Assembly (NCBI RefSeq): GCF_002943415.1
Contig: NZ_PTQZ01000025.1
Span: forward strand, 4,603 to 12,438
DNA length: 7,836 nucleotides
Direction: 5' to 3'
DNA from: Amnimonas aquatica
Lineage (GTDB): Bacteria; Pseudomonadota; Gammaproteobacteria; Pseudomonadales; Moraxellaceae
Position numbers and translations under genes: made by a program. The first letter of the stretch is position 1. Every line of letters starts with the position of its first letter. The notes beneath the pieces were generated by a model, which saw only the letters and a program-made list of their open reading frames with translations, did not search any database and had not been told where the DNA came from. This document shows positions 1 to 7,836 of the stretch, piece by piece.

Positions 1-1039
1 GCGTGCGGGTTGCGGCGACGCCCTGGCGGCGCAGCGCCACTGCCTGTTCACCGACATGCGGGTGTGGGAGGCCGATGGCACCGGCGCGGTGCATTTCCGG
101 GCCGGCGAAGTCGGCGAGACGCATCTCGGCATGCTGGTGGAGAACCGCATCGTGCAGGCGGTGCTGGCCGACGCCCTGTTCGCGCACCCGCAGGTCGCCG
201 CCTTCTGCCCGGTGCGCGTGCAGCACATCGCGCGCCTGGCCGCTGCCGGAGCGGCCGCGCGCTCGCCGGCAGCGCCGGGCTGGCAGCTGACCCTGTCGGA
301 CGGCAGCACGCTGCGCACGTCCCTGCTGATCGGTGCCGATGGCGCCGCCTCGCGCGTGCGCGACGCCGCCGGCATCGGCAGCGCGACATGGGACTACCGC
401 CAGAAAGGCCTGGTGTGCACGGTCGCCACGGTGGCGCAGCACCGGCACACGGCCTGGCAGCGCTTCCTGCCGGAGGGGCCGCTGGCCTTCCTGCCGCTGG
501 CCGATCTGCACCAGTGCTCCATTGTCTGGACGCTGCCGTCCGATCGCGCCGATGCCATGCTGGCGTTGCCGGAAGATGCGTTCCGGCGCGCGCTCGGCCA
601 GGCCTTCGAGCACCGGCTGGGCGACATCACGACGGTCGGGCCGCGCGGCGCCTTTCCTCTGCAGGCCCGGCACGCCGAACATTACGAGCAGGATGGCCTG
701 GCGCTGATCGGCGACGCCGCGCACAGCATCCACCCGCTGGCCGGCCAGGGCGTCAACCTCGGCATGCTCGACGCCGCGCTGCTGGCCGACGAGCTGCTGA
801 CGCAGCGCGCGGCCGGCCTGCCGCTGCACCACGGGCGCGCGCTGCGGCGCTACAGTCGCGGCCGGCGCGGGCACAACGCCGCCTTGATGCACGGCATGAC
901 CGGCTTCGAGCGCCTGTTCGCCGCCGATGCGCCGGCGCTGCGTCTGTTGCGCAACACCGGCATGTCGCTGTTCGACCGTGGCGGGCTGCTCAAGCACTGG
1001 GTCATGCGTGTCGCCGTGCTCGGCCGTGGCGGGCTCTGA
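1..1039 (+). CDS. UbiH/UbiF/UbiI-family FAD-dependent hydroxylase, C-terminal part (5' end outside window)
   Basis: This is the 3' part of a flavoprotein monooxygenase gene; complete codons begin at base 2 and 345 residues are visible. The family hydroxylates the aromatic ring of polyprenyl-phenol intermediates in ubiquinone synthesis, using FAD, NAD(P)H and O2. Two FAD-binding signatures are visible: GADGAASRVR at visible residues about 111-120, and GDAAHSIHPLAGQGVNLG at about 237-254. The second contains the HPxAGQGxNxGxxD pattern typical of the UbiH/COQ6 family. The N-terminal GxGxxG dinucleotide fold lies before the window. The stretch WDYRQKGLV, the AFLPLADLHQCSIVW segment and the C-terminal LLRNTGMSLFD segment resemble E. 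coli UbiI (VisC) as I remember it; UbiF is the main alternative, so no symbol is given. The open frame runs upstream of the first internal Met (base 56) with family-like sequence, so that Met is not the start. The gene ends 190 bp before nuoA and is probably a separate transcription unit. Confidence 0.9.
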   Translation, partial: RAGCGDALAAQRHCLFTDMRVWEADGTGAVHFRAGEVGETHLGMLVENRIVQAVLADALFAHPQVAAFCPVRVQHIARLAAAGAAARSPAAPGWQLTLSDGSTLRTSLLIGADGAASRVRDAAGIGSATWDYRQKGLVCTVATVAQHRHTAWQRFLPEGPLAFLPLADLHQCSIVWTLPSDRADAMLALPEDAFRRALGQAFEHRLGDITTVGPRGAFPLQARHAEHYEQDGLALIGDAAHSIHPLAGQGVNLGMLDAALLADELLTQRAAGLPLHHGRALRRYSRGRRGHNAALMHGMTGFERLFAADAPALRLLRNTGMSLFDRGGLLKHWVMRVAVLGRGGL

Positions 1040-1040
1040 G

Positions 1041-1056
1041 GGCCGCCATGGCGGCC
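1041..1056. repeat. 16-bp perfect palindrome after the hydroxylase stop codon
   Basis: GGCCGCCATGGCGGCC is identical to its own reverse complement and begins two bases after the hydroxylase stop codon. In RNA it could form a 6-bp GC stem with a CATG loop. The next bases (ACTGGTGACGG) contain no T-run, so it is not a canonical intrinsic terminator. It may mark the 3' end of the hydroxylase transcript, for example as a 3' stabilising hairpin or with Rho-dependent termination. A chance GC-rich palindrome cannot be excluded. Confidence 0.45.
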
Positions 1057-1122
1057 ACTGGTGACGGTGTCGTAACTCCATGCTCCCAAGGAATGTAAGA
1101 CCATTTATCCCCCCCTTTGATG

Positions 1123-1131
1123 TGGAATAAT
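1123..1131 (+). promoter_or_regulatory. Candidate extended -10 promoter of the nuo operon
   Basis: TGG followed by AATAAT (1126-1131) matches the sigma-70 extended -10 form TGnTATAAT with one mismatch in the hexamer. The best -35 candidate is poor: TTTATC at 1104-1109 with a 16-bp spacer. An extended -10 can work with a weak -35. The element lies in the most AT-rich part of the 190-bp gap and about 100 bp before nuoA, which would leave a leader of roughly 90 nt. This is a pattern match only; the real start site may differ. Confidence 0.4.
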
Positions 1132-1176
1132 GTCGGCCAGGGGAGTATCCTCCGCGCGAAATCTTGATCTCGTTCA

Positions 1177-1206
1177 ATGCCGAACCTTCCTCCGGGCTTT
1201 CGGCAT
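1177..1206 (+). promoter_or_regulatory. Inverted repeat in the nuoA leader (possible mRNA hairpin)
   Basis: ATGCCGAA at 1177-1184 is the exact reverse complement of TTCGGCAT at 1199-1206, giving an 8-bp perfect stem with a 14-nt loop. It sits in the untranslated leader and ends 10 nt before the nuoA Shine-Dalgarno sequence. No T-run follows, so it does not look like a terminator. It could stabilise the 5' end of the nuo mRNA, influence ribosome access, or be a DNA site for a dimeric regulator. The role is unknown. Confidence 0.4.
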
Positions 1207-1216
1207 AGAAACGCTC

Positions 1217-1223
1217 AAAGGAG
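1217..1223 (+). promoter_or_regulatory. Ribosome binding site of nuoA
   Basis: AAAGGAG lies 6 nt before the ATG at 1230. It is a near-ideal Shine-Dalgarno sequence at ideal spacing and fixes the nuoA start. Confidence 0.8.
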
Positions 1224-1229
1224 TTCGCT

Positions 1230-1664
1230 ATGGCGTCCGGCGTCACGGAAACCGCTAGCTACTGGTCCTTCGGCATTTTCCTGCTGGGCATCGTGGGCAT
1301 GTGCTGTTTCATGCTCTTCATTCCGTTCCTGCTGGGTGGTCGCGACTGGGGCCGGGCCAAGAACGAACCCTTCGAATCCGGCGTCGTGTCGCAGGGCGGT
1401 GCCCGCCTCCGCGTCTCCGCCAAGTTCTATCTCGTCGCCATGTTCTTCGTGATCTTCGACGTGGAAGCCCTCTTTCTCTACGCCTGGGCCATTTCGGTAC
1501 GCGAGACCGGATGGCTGGGGTTCGTGGAAGCCGCCATTTTCATTCTCGTCCTGCTGGCCGGTCTGTTCTATCTGTGGCGCATAGGCGCCCTGGACTGGGC
1601 GCCCGAGGCGCGTCGCAAGCGCGCCGCCAGGGTCGCCGCCGAGAAAGCCAAACAGGAAAACTGA
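1230..1664 (+). CDS. nuoA: NADH-quinone oxidoreductase subunit A (NuoA, ND3 homologue)
   Basis: NuoA is a small membrane subunit of complex I located where the quinone-binding arm meets the membrane arm. The 144-residue product is close to the usual length of the E. coli-type protein. Three hydrophobic segments are visible at about residues 13-36, 66-90 and 98-118. The loop after the first has the family motif KNEPFESG (44-51), with Ser50 where mitochondrial ND3 has a conserved Cys, as in E. coli NuoA. The second segment carries [17 protein letters not shown] with the conserved acidic residues Asp77 and Glu79. The third ends with GALDW, followed by a basic tail (RRKRAAR). It is the first gene of the operon, has a strong Shine-Dalgarno sequence, and its stop is 12 bp before nuoB. 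Nothing is abnormal. Confidence 0.97.
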   Translation: MASGVTETASYWSFGIFLLGIVGMCCFMLFIPFLLGGRDWGRAKNEPFESGVVSQGGARLRVSAKFYLVAMFFVIFDVEALFLYAWAISVRETGWLGFVEAAIFILVLLAGLFYLWRIGALDWAPEARRKRAARVAAEKAKQEN

Positions 1665-1676
1665 GGCCTGCCCGTC

Positions 1677-2354
1677 ATGAAGTACACGCTGACCCGAGTC
1701 GATCCGAACGCTGCCAACGATGTCTACCCCATCCAGCAGCGCGAAACCGGGGTCACCGACCCGGTCGAGGAGCAGGCGCAGAAAAGCATTTTCCTCGGCC
1801 GCCTGGAAGACATGATCCACGGCGCCGTGAACTGGGGCCGCAAGAACTCCCTCTGGCCGTACAACTTCGGCCTGTCCTGCTGCTACGTGGAAATGGCCAC
1901 CGCCTTCACCGCGCCGCATGACCTCGCGCGCTTCGGCTCCGAAGTCATCCGCGCGTCACCGCGCCAGGCCGACGTCATGGTCGTGGCCGGCACCTGCTTC
2001 CTGAAGATGGCTCCGGTCGTGCAGCGCCTGTACGAGCAGATGCTGGAGCCGAAGTGGGTCATCTCCATGGGTGCCTGCGCCAACTCCGGCGGCATGTACG
2101 ACATCTATTCCGTGGTCCAGGGCGTGGACAAGTTCCTGCCCGTGGACGTGTACATCCCCGGCTGCCCGCCGCGCCCCGAAGCTTTCCTGCAGGCGCTGAT
2201 GATTCTGCAGGAGCAGATCGGCAAGGAGCGCCGCCCGCTGTCGTGGGTGGTCGGCGACCAGGGTGTCTACAAGCCCGAGCTGCAGTCCAAGCGCGAAGAG
2301 AAGCGCGACGGCCGCATCCAGGTGGTGAACCTGCGCACGCCGGACCAGGTCTGA
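1677..2354 (+). CDS. nuoB: NADH-quinone oxidoreductase subunit B (NuoB, PSST homologue)
   Basis: NuoB holds the terminal [4Fe-4S] cluster N2, which passes electrons to quinone at the interface with the NuoD domain. The 225-residue product has all four expected ligands: the tandem Cys68-Cys69 in GLSCCYVEM, Cys134 in MGACANSGG and Cys163 in PGCPPRPE. Conserved stretches include [19 protein letters not shown] and [15 protein letters not shown]. Cys107 in GTCFLKMAP is not a cluster ligand but, as I recall, is shared with the E. coli protein. The C-terminal [14 protein letters not shown] and NLRTPDQV match the gammaproteobacterial form. The ATG is 12 bp after nuoA. The likely Shine-Dalgarno (GAGG, 1663-1666) overlaps the nuoA stop codon, suggesting coupled translation. 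A 65-bp gap with a stem-loop separates it from nuoCD. Confidence 0.97.
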   Translation: MKYTLTRVDPNAANDVYPIQQRETGVTDPVEEQAQKSIFLGRLEDMIHGAVNWGRKNSLWPYNFGLSCCYVEMATAFTAPHDLARFGSEVIRASPRQADVMVVAGTCFLKMAPVVQRLYEQMLEPKWVISMGACANSGGMYDIYSVVQGVDKFLPVDVYIPGCPPRPEAFLQALMILQEQIGKERRPLSWVVGDQGVYKPELQSKREEKRDGRIQVVNLRTPDQV

Positions 2355-2374
2355 GGCGGGCGGGACCGGATCTT

Positions 2375-2401
2375 GCAGCGTTGGCGGGTGGCCGGCGCTG
2401 C
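2375..2401 (+). promoter_or_regulatory. 11-bp stem-loop in the nuoB-nuoCD gap
   Basis: Bases 2375-2385 (GCAGCGTTGGC) pair with 2391-2401 (GCCGGCGCTGC) without bulges. Nine pairs are Watson-Crick and two are G-U in RNA, around the 5-nt loop GGGTG. A T-rich stretch follows (TTCTTTTT, 2410-2417), but it starts 8 nt beyond the stem instead of directly after it, so this is at best a weak or partial terminator. Lying within an operon, it more likely acts as an mRNA-processing or stability element, or as an attenuator that alters the nuoA-nuoB to nuoCD ratio. Function is inferred from structure only. Confidence 0.5.
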
Positions 2402-2419
2402 CGACAGAATTCTTTTTGA

Positions 2420-4234
2420 GTGACGACGATACCGATGGCCGACGACGTCCTTGCTTCCCAGGAAGCTGCACAGGCAGAACCGAAGACTCCCGGCGGCGAT
2501 TTCGCCGTGGTGCGCGAGCTGAACCAGCGCTTCGGCAGCGATGCCCTGGTGTTCCAGCCCACCAAGGATGGCGTGCCGACGCTGTGGGTGAAGCGCGAGC
2601 AGGTGCTCGACGTGCTGCGCTTCCTCAAGCAGCTGCCCAAGCCGTACAGCATGCTCTACGACCTGTCGGCGGTGGACGAGCGCCTGCGCAAGCACCGCTA
2701 CGGCCTGCCGGCGTCCGACTACACGGTGTTCTACCACCTGCTGTCGATCGAGCGTAATTCGGACGTGCGCATCAAGGTCGCGCTCTCCGCCGACGACCTC
2801 AGCCTGCCCACGGCCATTCCGGTGTTCGCCAACGCCAACTGGTACGAGCGCGAAGTGCTGGACATGTTCGGCGTCGACTTCAAGGGTCATCCGCAGCCGT
2901 TCCGCCTGCTCATGCCGCGCACCTGGCAGGGCCACCCGCTGCGCAAGGACTTCCCGGCGCGCGCCACCGAGTTCGACCCGTTCCAGCTCACCGCCCTGCG
3001 CCAGGACCAGGAGCAGGAAGCGCTGCTGTTCCGGCCGGAAGAGTGGGGCATGAAGAAGGGCAACGAGGAATCGGACTTCATGTTCCTCAACCTCGGCCCC
3101 AACCACCCGTCCGCGCACGGCGCCTTCCGCATCGTGCTGCAGCTCGACGGCGAAGAGATCCTCGACTGCGTGCCCGACATCGGCTACCACCACCGTGGCG
3201 CCGAGAAGATGGCCGAGCGCCAGAGCTGGCACAGCTTCATTCCCTACACCGACCGCATCGACTACCTCGGCGGGGTGATGAACAACCTGCCGTACCTGCT
3301 CGCGGTCGAGCAGCTCGCCGGCATCAAGGTGCCGCCGCGCGCGCAGACGATTCGCGTGATGATGGCGGAATTCTTCCGCATGACCTCGCACCTGCTCTTC
3401 CTCGGCACCTACATCCAGGACTTCGGCGGCATGACGCCGATCTTCTTTATGTTCTCCGACCGCAAGCGCGCCTACGACGTCATCGAGGCCGTGACCGGCT
3501 TCCGCATGCACCCGGCCTGGTTCCGCATCGGCGGTGTCGCGCATGACCTGCCCAAGGGCTGGGATCGCCTGGTGCGCGAGTTCCTGGACTGGATGCCGGC
3601 GCGCCTGAAGGAGTACGAGAAGGCCGCCATGCGCAACAGCGTGCTGAAGGCGCGCGCCATCGGCGTGGCCCAGTACAACAGCGCCGAGGCCATCGAGTGG
3701 GGTGTCACCGGCGCCGGCCTGCGCGCCACCGGCATCGACTATGACCTGCGCAAGGCGCGGCCGTACTCGGGCTACGAGAACTTCGAGTTCGAGGTGCCGC
3801 TGGCCCACAACGGCGACGCCTACGACCGCGGCATGGTCCGCCTGGAAGAGATGCGCCAGTCGCTGCGCATCATCGAGCAGTGCCTGAACAACATGCCGTC
3901 CGGCCCGTACAAGGCCGACCACCCGCTGGCGGTGCCGCCGAACAAGGCCAACACGCTGCAGGACATCGAGACCCTGATCCACCACTTCACCAGCGTGTCG
4001 TGGGGTCCGGTCATGCCCGAAGGCGAGGCCAGCTTCATGATCGAGGCCACCAAGGGCATCAACAGCTACTACCTGACCTCCGACAAGAACACGATGAGCT
4101 ACCGCACGCGCATCCGCACGCCGTCGTTCGCGCATCTGCAGCAGATTCCCTCGGTGATCCGCGGGTCGATGATTCCCGACCTGATCGCCTACCTGGCCTC
4201 CATCGATTTCGTGATGGCCGACGTGGACCGCTGA
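2420..4234 (+). CDS. nuoCD: NADH-quinone oxidoreductase fused subunit C/D (NuoCD)
   Basis: This 604-residue product fuses the 30-kDa (NuoC) and 49-kDa (NuoD) subunits of complex I, as in E. coli and Pseudomonas. The NuoC domain covers about residues 28-190, with the signature [18 protein letters not shown] (141-158) and [12 protein letters not shown] linker at about 190-215 leads into the NuoD domain, which starts at about 220 and runs to the end. NuoD motifs include [12 protein letters not shown] (223-234), whose histidine region lines the quinone pocket in known structures, then [13 protein letters not shown], and Tyr282 in RIDYLGG, a likely equivalent of the quinone-contacting tyrosine. 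Near the C-terminus are [13 protein letters not shown] and the ending DFVMADVDR. The start is uncertain: GTG at 2420 gives MTTIPMADD, while the in-frame ATG at 2435 gives MADDVLASQ. Neither has a strong Shine-Dalgarno, and the conserved part begins only near residue 30. The stop is 13 bp before nuoE. Confidence 0.96.
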   Translation: MTTIPMADDVLASQEAAQAEPKTPGGDFAVVRELNQRFGSDALVFQPTKDGVPTLWVKREQVLDVLRFLKQLPKPYSMLYDLSAVDERLRKHRYGLPASDYTVFYHLLSIERNSDVRIKVALSADDLSLPTAIPVFANANWYEREVLDMFGVDFKGHPQPFRLLMPRTWQGHPLRKDFPARATEFDPFQLTALRQDQEQEALLFRPEEWGMKKGNEESDFMFLNLGPNHPSAHGAFRIVLQLDGEEILDCVPDIGYHHRGAEKMAERQSWHSFIPYTDRIDYLGGVMNNLPYLLAVEQLAGIKVPPRAQTIRVMMAEFFRMTSHLLFLGTYIQDFGGMTPIFFMFSDRKRAYDVIEAVTGFRMHPAWFRIGGVAHDLPKGWDRLVREFLDWMPARLKEYEKAAMRNSVLKARAIGVAQYNSAEAIEWGVTGAGLRATGIDYDLRKARPYSGYENFEFEVPLAHNGDAYDRGMVRLEEMRQSLRIIEQCLNNMPSGPYKADHPLAVPPNKANTLQDIETLIHHFTSVSWGPVMPEGEASFMIEATKGINSYYLTSDKNTMSYRTRIRTPSFAHLQQIPSVIRGSMIPDLIAYLASIDFVMADVDR

Positions 4235-4247
4235 GGGGGAGAACGAG

Positions 4248-4756
4248 ATGACCACCCAGACCCAGAGCGCCCAGCTCATCGCGACCAGCCGCTTCCAGCT
4301 GTCGCCGCAGGAACGTGCCGACATCGAGCACGCCATTTCGCATTACCCGGACGCGCGCGCGGCCAGCATCGACGCGCTCAAGATCGTCCAGGCCAACCAC
4401 GGCTGGGTGCCGGACGGCGCCATCCCCGAGATCGCCGGCGTGCTCGGCATCCCGGCCTCCGACGTGGAGGGCGTGGCCACCTTCTACAGCCAGATCTTCC
4501 GCGTGCCGGTCGGCCGCCACATCGTGCGCCTGTGCGACAGCATGGTCTGCTACATCAACGGCCACGAGGACGTGCTGGCGGCGCTGCGCGCGAAGCTCGG
4601 CATCGGCTACGGCGAGACCACCACGGACAGCCGCTTCACGCTGCTGCCGGTGTGCTGCCTCGGCAACTGCGACAAGGGCTCGACCCTGATGATCGATGAC
4701 GACACCTACGGCGGCCTGACGCCGGAGCAGGTCGTGGAACTGCTGGAGAAGTACGC

Positions 4757-4760
<4 letters not shown>
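4248..4760 (+). CDS. nuoE: NADH-quinone oxidoreductase subunit E (NuoE, 24-kDa homologue)
   Basis: NuoE is a peripheral subunit of the NADH-oxidising module and binds the [2Fe-2S] cluster N1a beside the FMN of NuoF. The 170-residue product has an N-terminal helical domain ([20 protein letters not shown], 19-38) and a thioredoxin-like ferredoxin domain. The four ligands are Cys96 and Cys101 (RLCDSMVC) and Cys137 and Cys141 (CCLGNC), with the family spacing. [14 protein letters not shown] is a conserved marker. The ATG has a strong Shine-Dalgarno (GAGGGGGAG, 4233-4241) 6 nt upstream, overlapping the nuoCD stop. The gene's TGA overlaps the nuoF ATG in the sequence ATGA (4-bp overlap), so NuoE and NuoF, which bind each other, are probably translated in a coupled way. 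Confidence 0.97.
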
Positions 4761-6088
<1,328 letters not shown>

Positions 6089-6126
6089 CACGCAACCCAT
6101 TTTGAAAGTTTGAAGACGGTCACGAC

Positions 6127-7836
6127 ATGGCAACCATCCACGTAGACGGCAAAGAGTACGAAGTCGACGGCAGCGACAACCTGCTGAGCGCCTGCCTCTC
6201 GCTCGGTCTCGACATCCCCTATTTCTGCTGGCACCCCGCGCTGGGTTCGGTGGGCGCCTGCCGCCAGTGCGCGGTCAAGCAGTACGCCAACGCCGACGAC
6301 AAGCGCGGCAGGCTGGTGATGTCGTGCATGACGCCCTCCACCGACAACACCTACATCTCCATCGAGGATGACGAGGCGAAGCAGTTCCGCGCCTCGGTGA
6401 TCGAGTGGCTGATGACCAACCACCCGCACGACTGCCCGGTGTGCGAGGAAGGCGGCCACTGCCACCTGCAGGACATGACCGTGATGACGGGCCACAACAC
6501 CCGTCGCTACCGCTTCACCAAGCGCACGCACCAGAACCAGGACCTGGGCCCGTTCATCAACCACGAGATGAACCGCTGCATCGCCTGCTACCGCTGCGTG
6601 CGCTACTACAAGGACTACGCCGGCGGCACCGACCTCGGTGTCTACGGTGCGCACGACAACGTCTATTTCGGCCGCGTCGAGGACGGCGTGCTGGAGAGTG
6701 AGTTCTCCGGCAACCTGACCGAGGTCTGCCCGACCGGCGTGTTCACCGACAAGACCCACAGCGAGCGCTACAACCGCAAGTGGGACATGCAGTTCTCGTC
6801 GAGCATCTGCCACGGCTGCTCCAGCGGCTGCAACATCAGCCCGGGCGAACGCTACGGCGAGCTGCGCCGCATCGAGAACCGCTACAACGGTGACGTGAAC
6901 CAGTACTTCCTGTGCGACCGCGGCCGCTTCGGTTACGGCTACGTCAACCGCGCCGATCGTCCGCGCCAGCCGCAGCAGCGCGTCGCCGGCGAGTTCCAGC
7001 CGCGCGGTCTCGACGCCGCCCTCGACGGCATTGCCGCCACGCTCAAGGCCGGTCGCCGCGTCATCGGCATCGGCTCGCCGCGCGCCAGCCTGGAGGCCAA
7101 CCATGCCCTGCGCGAGCTGGTCGGCGCCGACAATTTCTTCGCCGGCGTGGGTGCCGGCGAGCACAGCCTCAACCGTCTCGTGGTCAGCCTGCTGCAGGCC
7201 CACGCCGACCGCGTGCCGACCCTGCGCGAGATCGAGAAGAAGGATGCCGTGCTGGTGCTCGGCGAGGACCTCACCCAGACCGCCGCCCGTCTCGCCCTGG
7301 CCCTGCGCCAGTCGGTGAAGAACAAGCCGGTGCGCATGACGCTGGACAAGAAGGTCCAGGAGTGGAATGCCCTCGGCGTGCGCGACATCGGCCAGCGCGA
7401 GCTGTCGCCGCTGTACATCGCCAGCCTGAACGAGACCCGTCTCGATGACGTCGCCGTCGCCACGCTGCGCGCCGCGCCGGAAGACATCGCCCGCCTCGGT
7501 CATGCCGTCGCCAACGCCATCGACAGCGCCGCCCCGGCCGTCGCCGGCCTCGACGCCGATACCGCCGCGCTGGCGCAGCGCATCGCCGCCGACCTGCTGG
7601 CCGCCGAGCAGCCGCTGGTGGTGTCCGGTGTCAGCAACGGCAGCGCCGCCGTCATCGAAGCCGCCGCCAACGTGGTCAAGGCCCTGCAGGCGCGCGGCAA
7701 GTCCGCCGCCATCACGCTGACCGTGAGCGAAGCCAACAGTGTCGGCACCACGCTCATGGGCCAGGCCGGCAATGATTCGCTGGATGACGCCCTCGCCCTG
7801 CTCGCCGGCGGCCAGGCCGACACCCTGGTGGTGCTG
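6127..7836 (+). CDS. nuoG: NADH-quinone oxidoreductase subunit G (NuoG), N-terminal 570 residues (3' end outside window)
   Basis: NuoG is the large iron-sulfur subunit of the NADH arm and relays electrons from N3 towards N2. The frame stays open from the ATG at 6127 to the window edge; 570 residues are visible, against about 900 in E. coli and Pseudomonas. An N-terminal 2Fe-2S ferredoxin domain carries N1b (Cys34, 45, 48, 67). N5 follows with His99 and Cys103, 106, 112 ([14 protein letters not shown]), then N4 with Cys151, 154, 157 and 201. The extra cluster N7 is complete: Cys228, 231, 235 and 263 (CHGCSSGC, then FLCDRG). From about residue 220 the protein continues into the molybdopterin-oxidoreductase-like fold, with [19 protein letters not shown] and [13 protein letters not shown] as recognisable E. 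coli-like stretches. The Shine-Dalgarno is weak (GAAG, 6112-6115, 11 nt upstream). A 38-bp gap with AT-rich bases separates it from nuoF. Confidence 0.97.
   Translation, partial: MATIHVDGKEYEVDGSDNLLSACLSLGLDIPYFCWHPALGSVGACRQCAVKQYANADDKRGRLVMSCMTPSTDNTYISIEDDEAKQFRASVIEWLMTNHPHDCPVCEEGGHCHLQDMTVMTGHNTRRYRFTKRTHQNQDLGPFINHEMNRCIACYRCVRYYKDYAGGTDLGVYGAHDNVYFGRVEDGVLESEFSGNLTEVCPTGVFTDKTHSERYNRKWDMQFSSSICHGCSSGCNISPGERYGELRRIENRYNGDVNQYFLCDRGRFGYGYVNRADRPRQPQQRVAGEFQPRGLDAALDGIAATLKAGRRVIGIGSPRASLEANHALRELVGADNFFAGVGAGEHSLNRLVVSLLQAHADRVPTLREIEKKDAVLVLGEDLTQTAARLALALRQSVKNKPVRMTLDKKVQEWNALGVRDIGQRELSPLYIASLNETRLDDVAVATLRAAPEDIARLGHAVANAIDSAAPAVAGLDADTAALAQRIAADLLAAEQPLVVSGVSNGSAAVIEAAANVVKALQARGKSAAITLTVSEANSVGTTLMGQAGNDSLDDALALLAGGQADTLVVL

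Noticed and set aside
10..1098. A 362-codon plus-strand frame overlapping the hydroxylase in another phase
   Set aside because: Its Arg/Ala/Pro-rich translation has no domain, while the other phase shows both FAD signatures of the UbiH family.
1040..1229. Possible tRNA gene before nuoA, as found near nuo operons in some proteobacteria
   Set aside because: No cloverleaf, T-loop (GGTTCRA) or acceptor-stem pairing can be found in the 190 bp.
2267..4336. A 689-codon open frame on the minus strand opposite nuoCD
   Set aside because: It is antisense to a fully conserved gene, its translation is rich in His/Val/Arg/Ala with no recognisable domain, and such frames are typical in GC-rich DNA where stop codons are rare.
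6101..6114. Direct repeat TTTGAA twice (6101-6106 and 6109-6114) before nuoG
   Set aside because: Six-base repeats are too short to mean much; the AT-rich bases may just keep the nuoG initiation region unstructured. No promoter pattern is convincing.

Overview
The window carries the 5' half of a bacterial respiratory complex I (NADH:ubiquinone oxidoreductase) operon, all on the + strand, preceded by the 3' end of a ubiquinone-biosynthesis-type flavin hydroxylase gene. The DNA is strongly GC-rich with G/C-heavy third codon positions. The NuoC-NuoD fusion, the NuoA/B/E/F/G sequence style (as remembered from Pseudomonas and E. coli proteins) and the UbiI/UbiF-like hydroxylase all point to a gammaproteobacterium. 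I cannot name the genus. A Pseudomonas-type complex I is the closest match I recall; this is from memory, not a database search.

Layout: 1-1039 is the C-terminal part of a UbiH/UbiF/UbiI-family FAD monooxygenase. Bases 1040-1229 are non-coding, holding a 16-bp perfect palindrome just after the hydroxylase stop, a plausible extended -10 promoter near 1123-1131, a leader hairpin at 1177-1206 and a strong Shine-Dalgarno sequence. Then follow nuoA (1230-1664), nuoB (1677-2354), fused nuoCD (2420-4234), nuoE (4248-4760), nuoF (4757-6088) and nuoG (6127 to beyond the right edge). Gaps are 12, 65, 13, -4 and 38 bp, as expected for one transcript. The 65-bp nuoB-nuoCD gap contains an 11-bp stem-loop, the most notable non-coding element inside the operon.

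How the genes work together: NuoE, NuoF and NuoG form the NADH-oxidising arm (FMN, N1a, N3, N1b, N4, N5 and the extra N7 cluster). NuoB and NuoCD carry electrons through N2 to the quinone pocket, and NuoA is a small membrane subunit at the junction with the proton-pumping arm. The remaining membrane genes (nuoH-N) would be expected after the right edge. The upstream hydroxylase belongs to a family that makes ubiquinone, the electron acceptor of this enzyme.

Every cluster-binding cysteine I could check is present, and no frame is broken. I see no RNA gene, mobile element, CRISPR array or novel multi-gene system. The interesting points are local: the regulatory sequence in front of nuoA, the hairpin before nuoCD, the unusual upstream neighbour and the uncertain nuoCD start.
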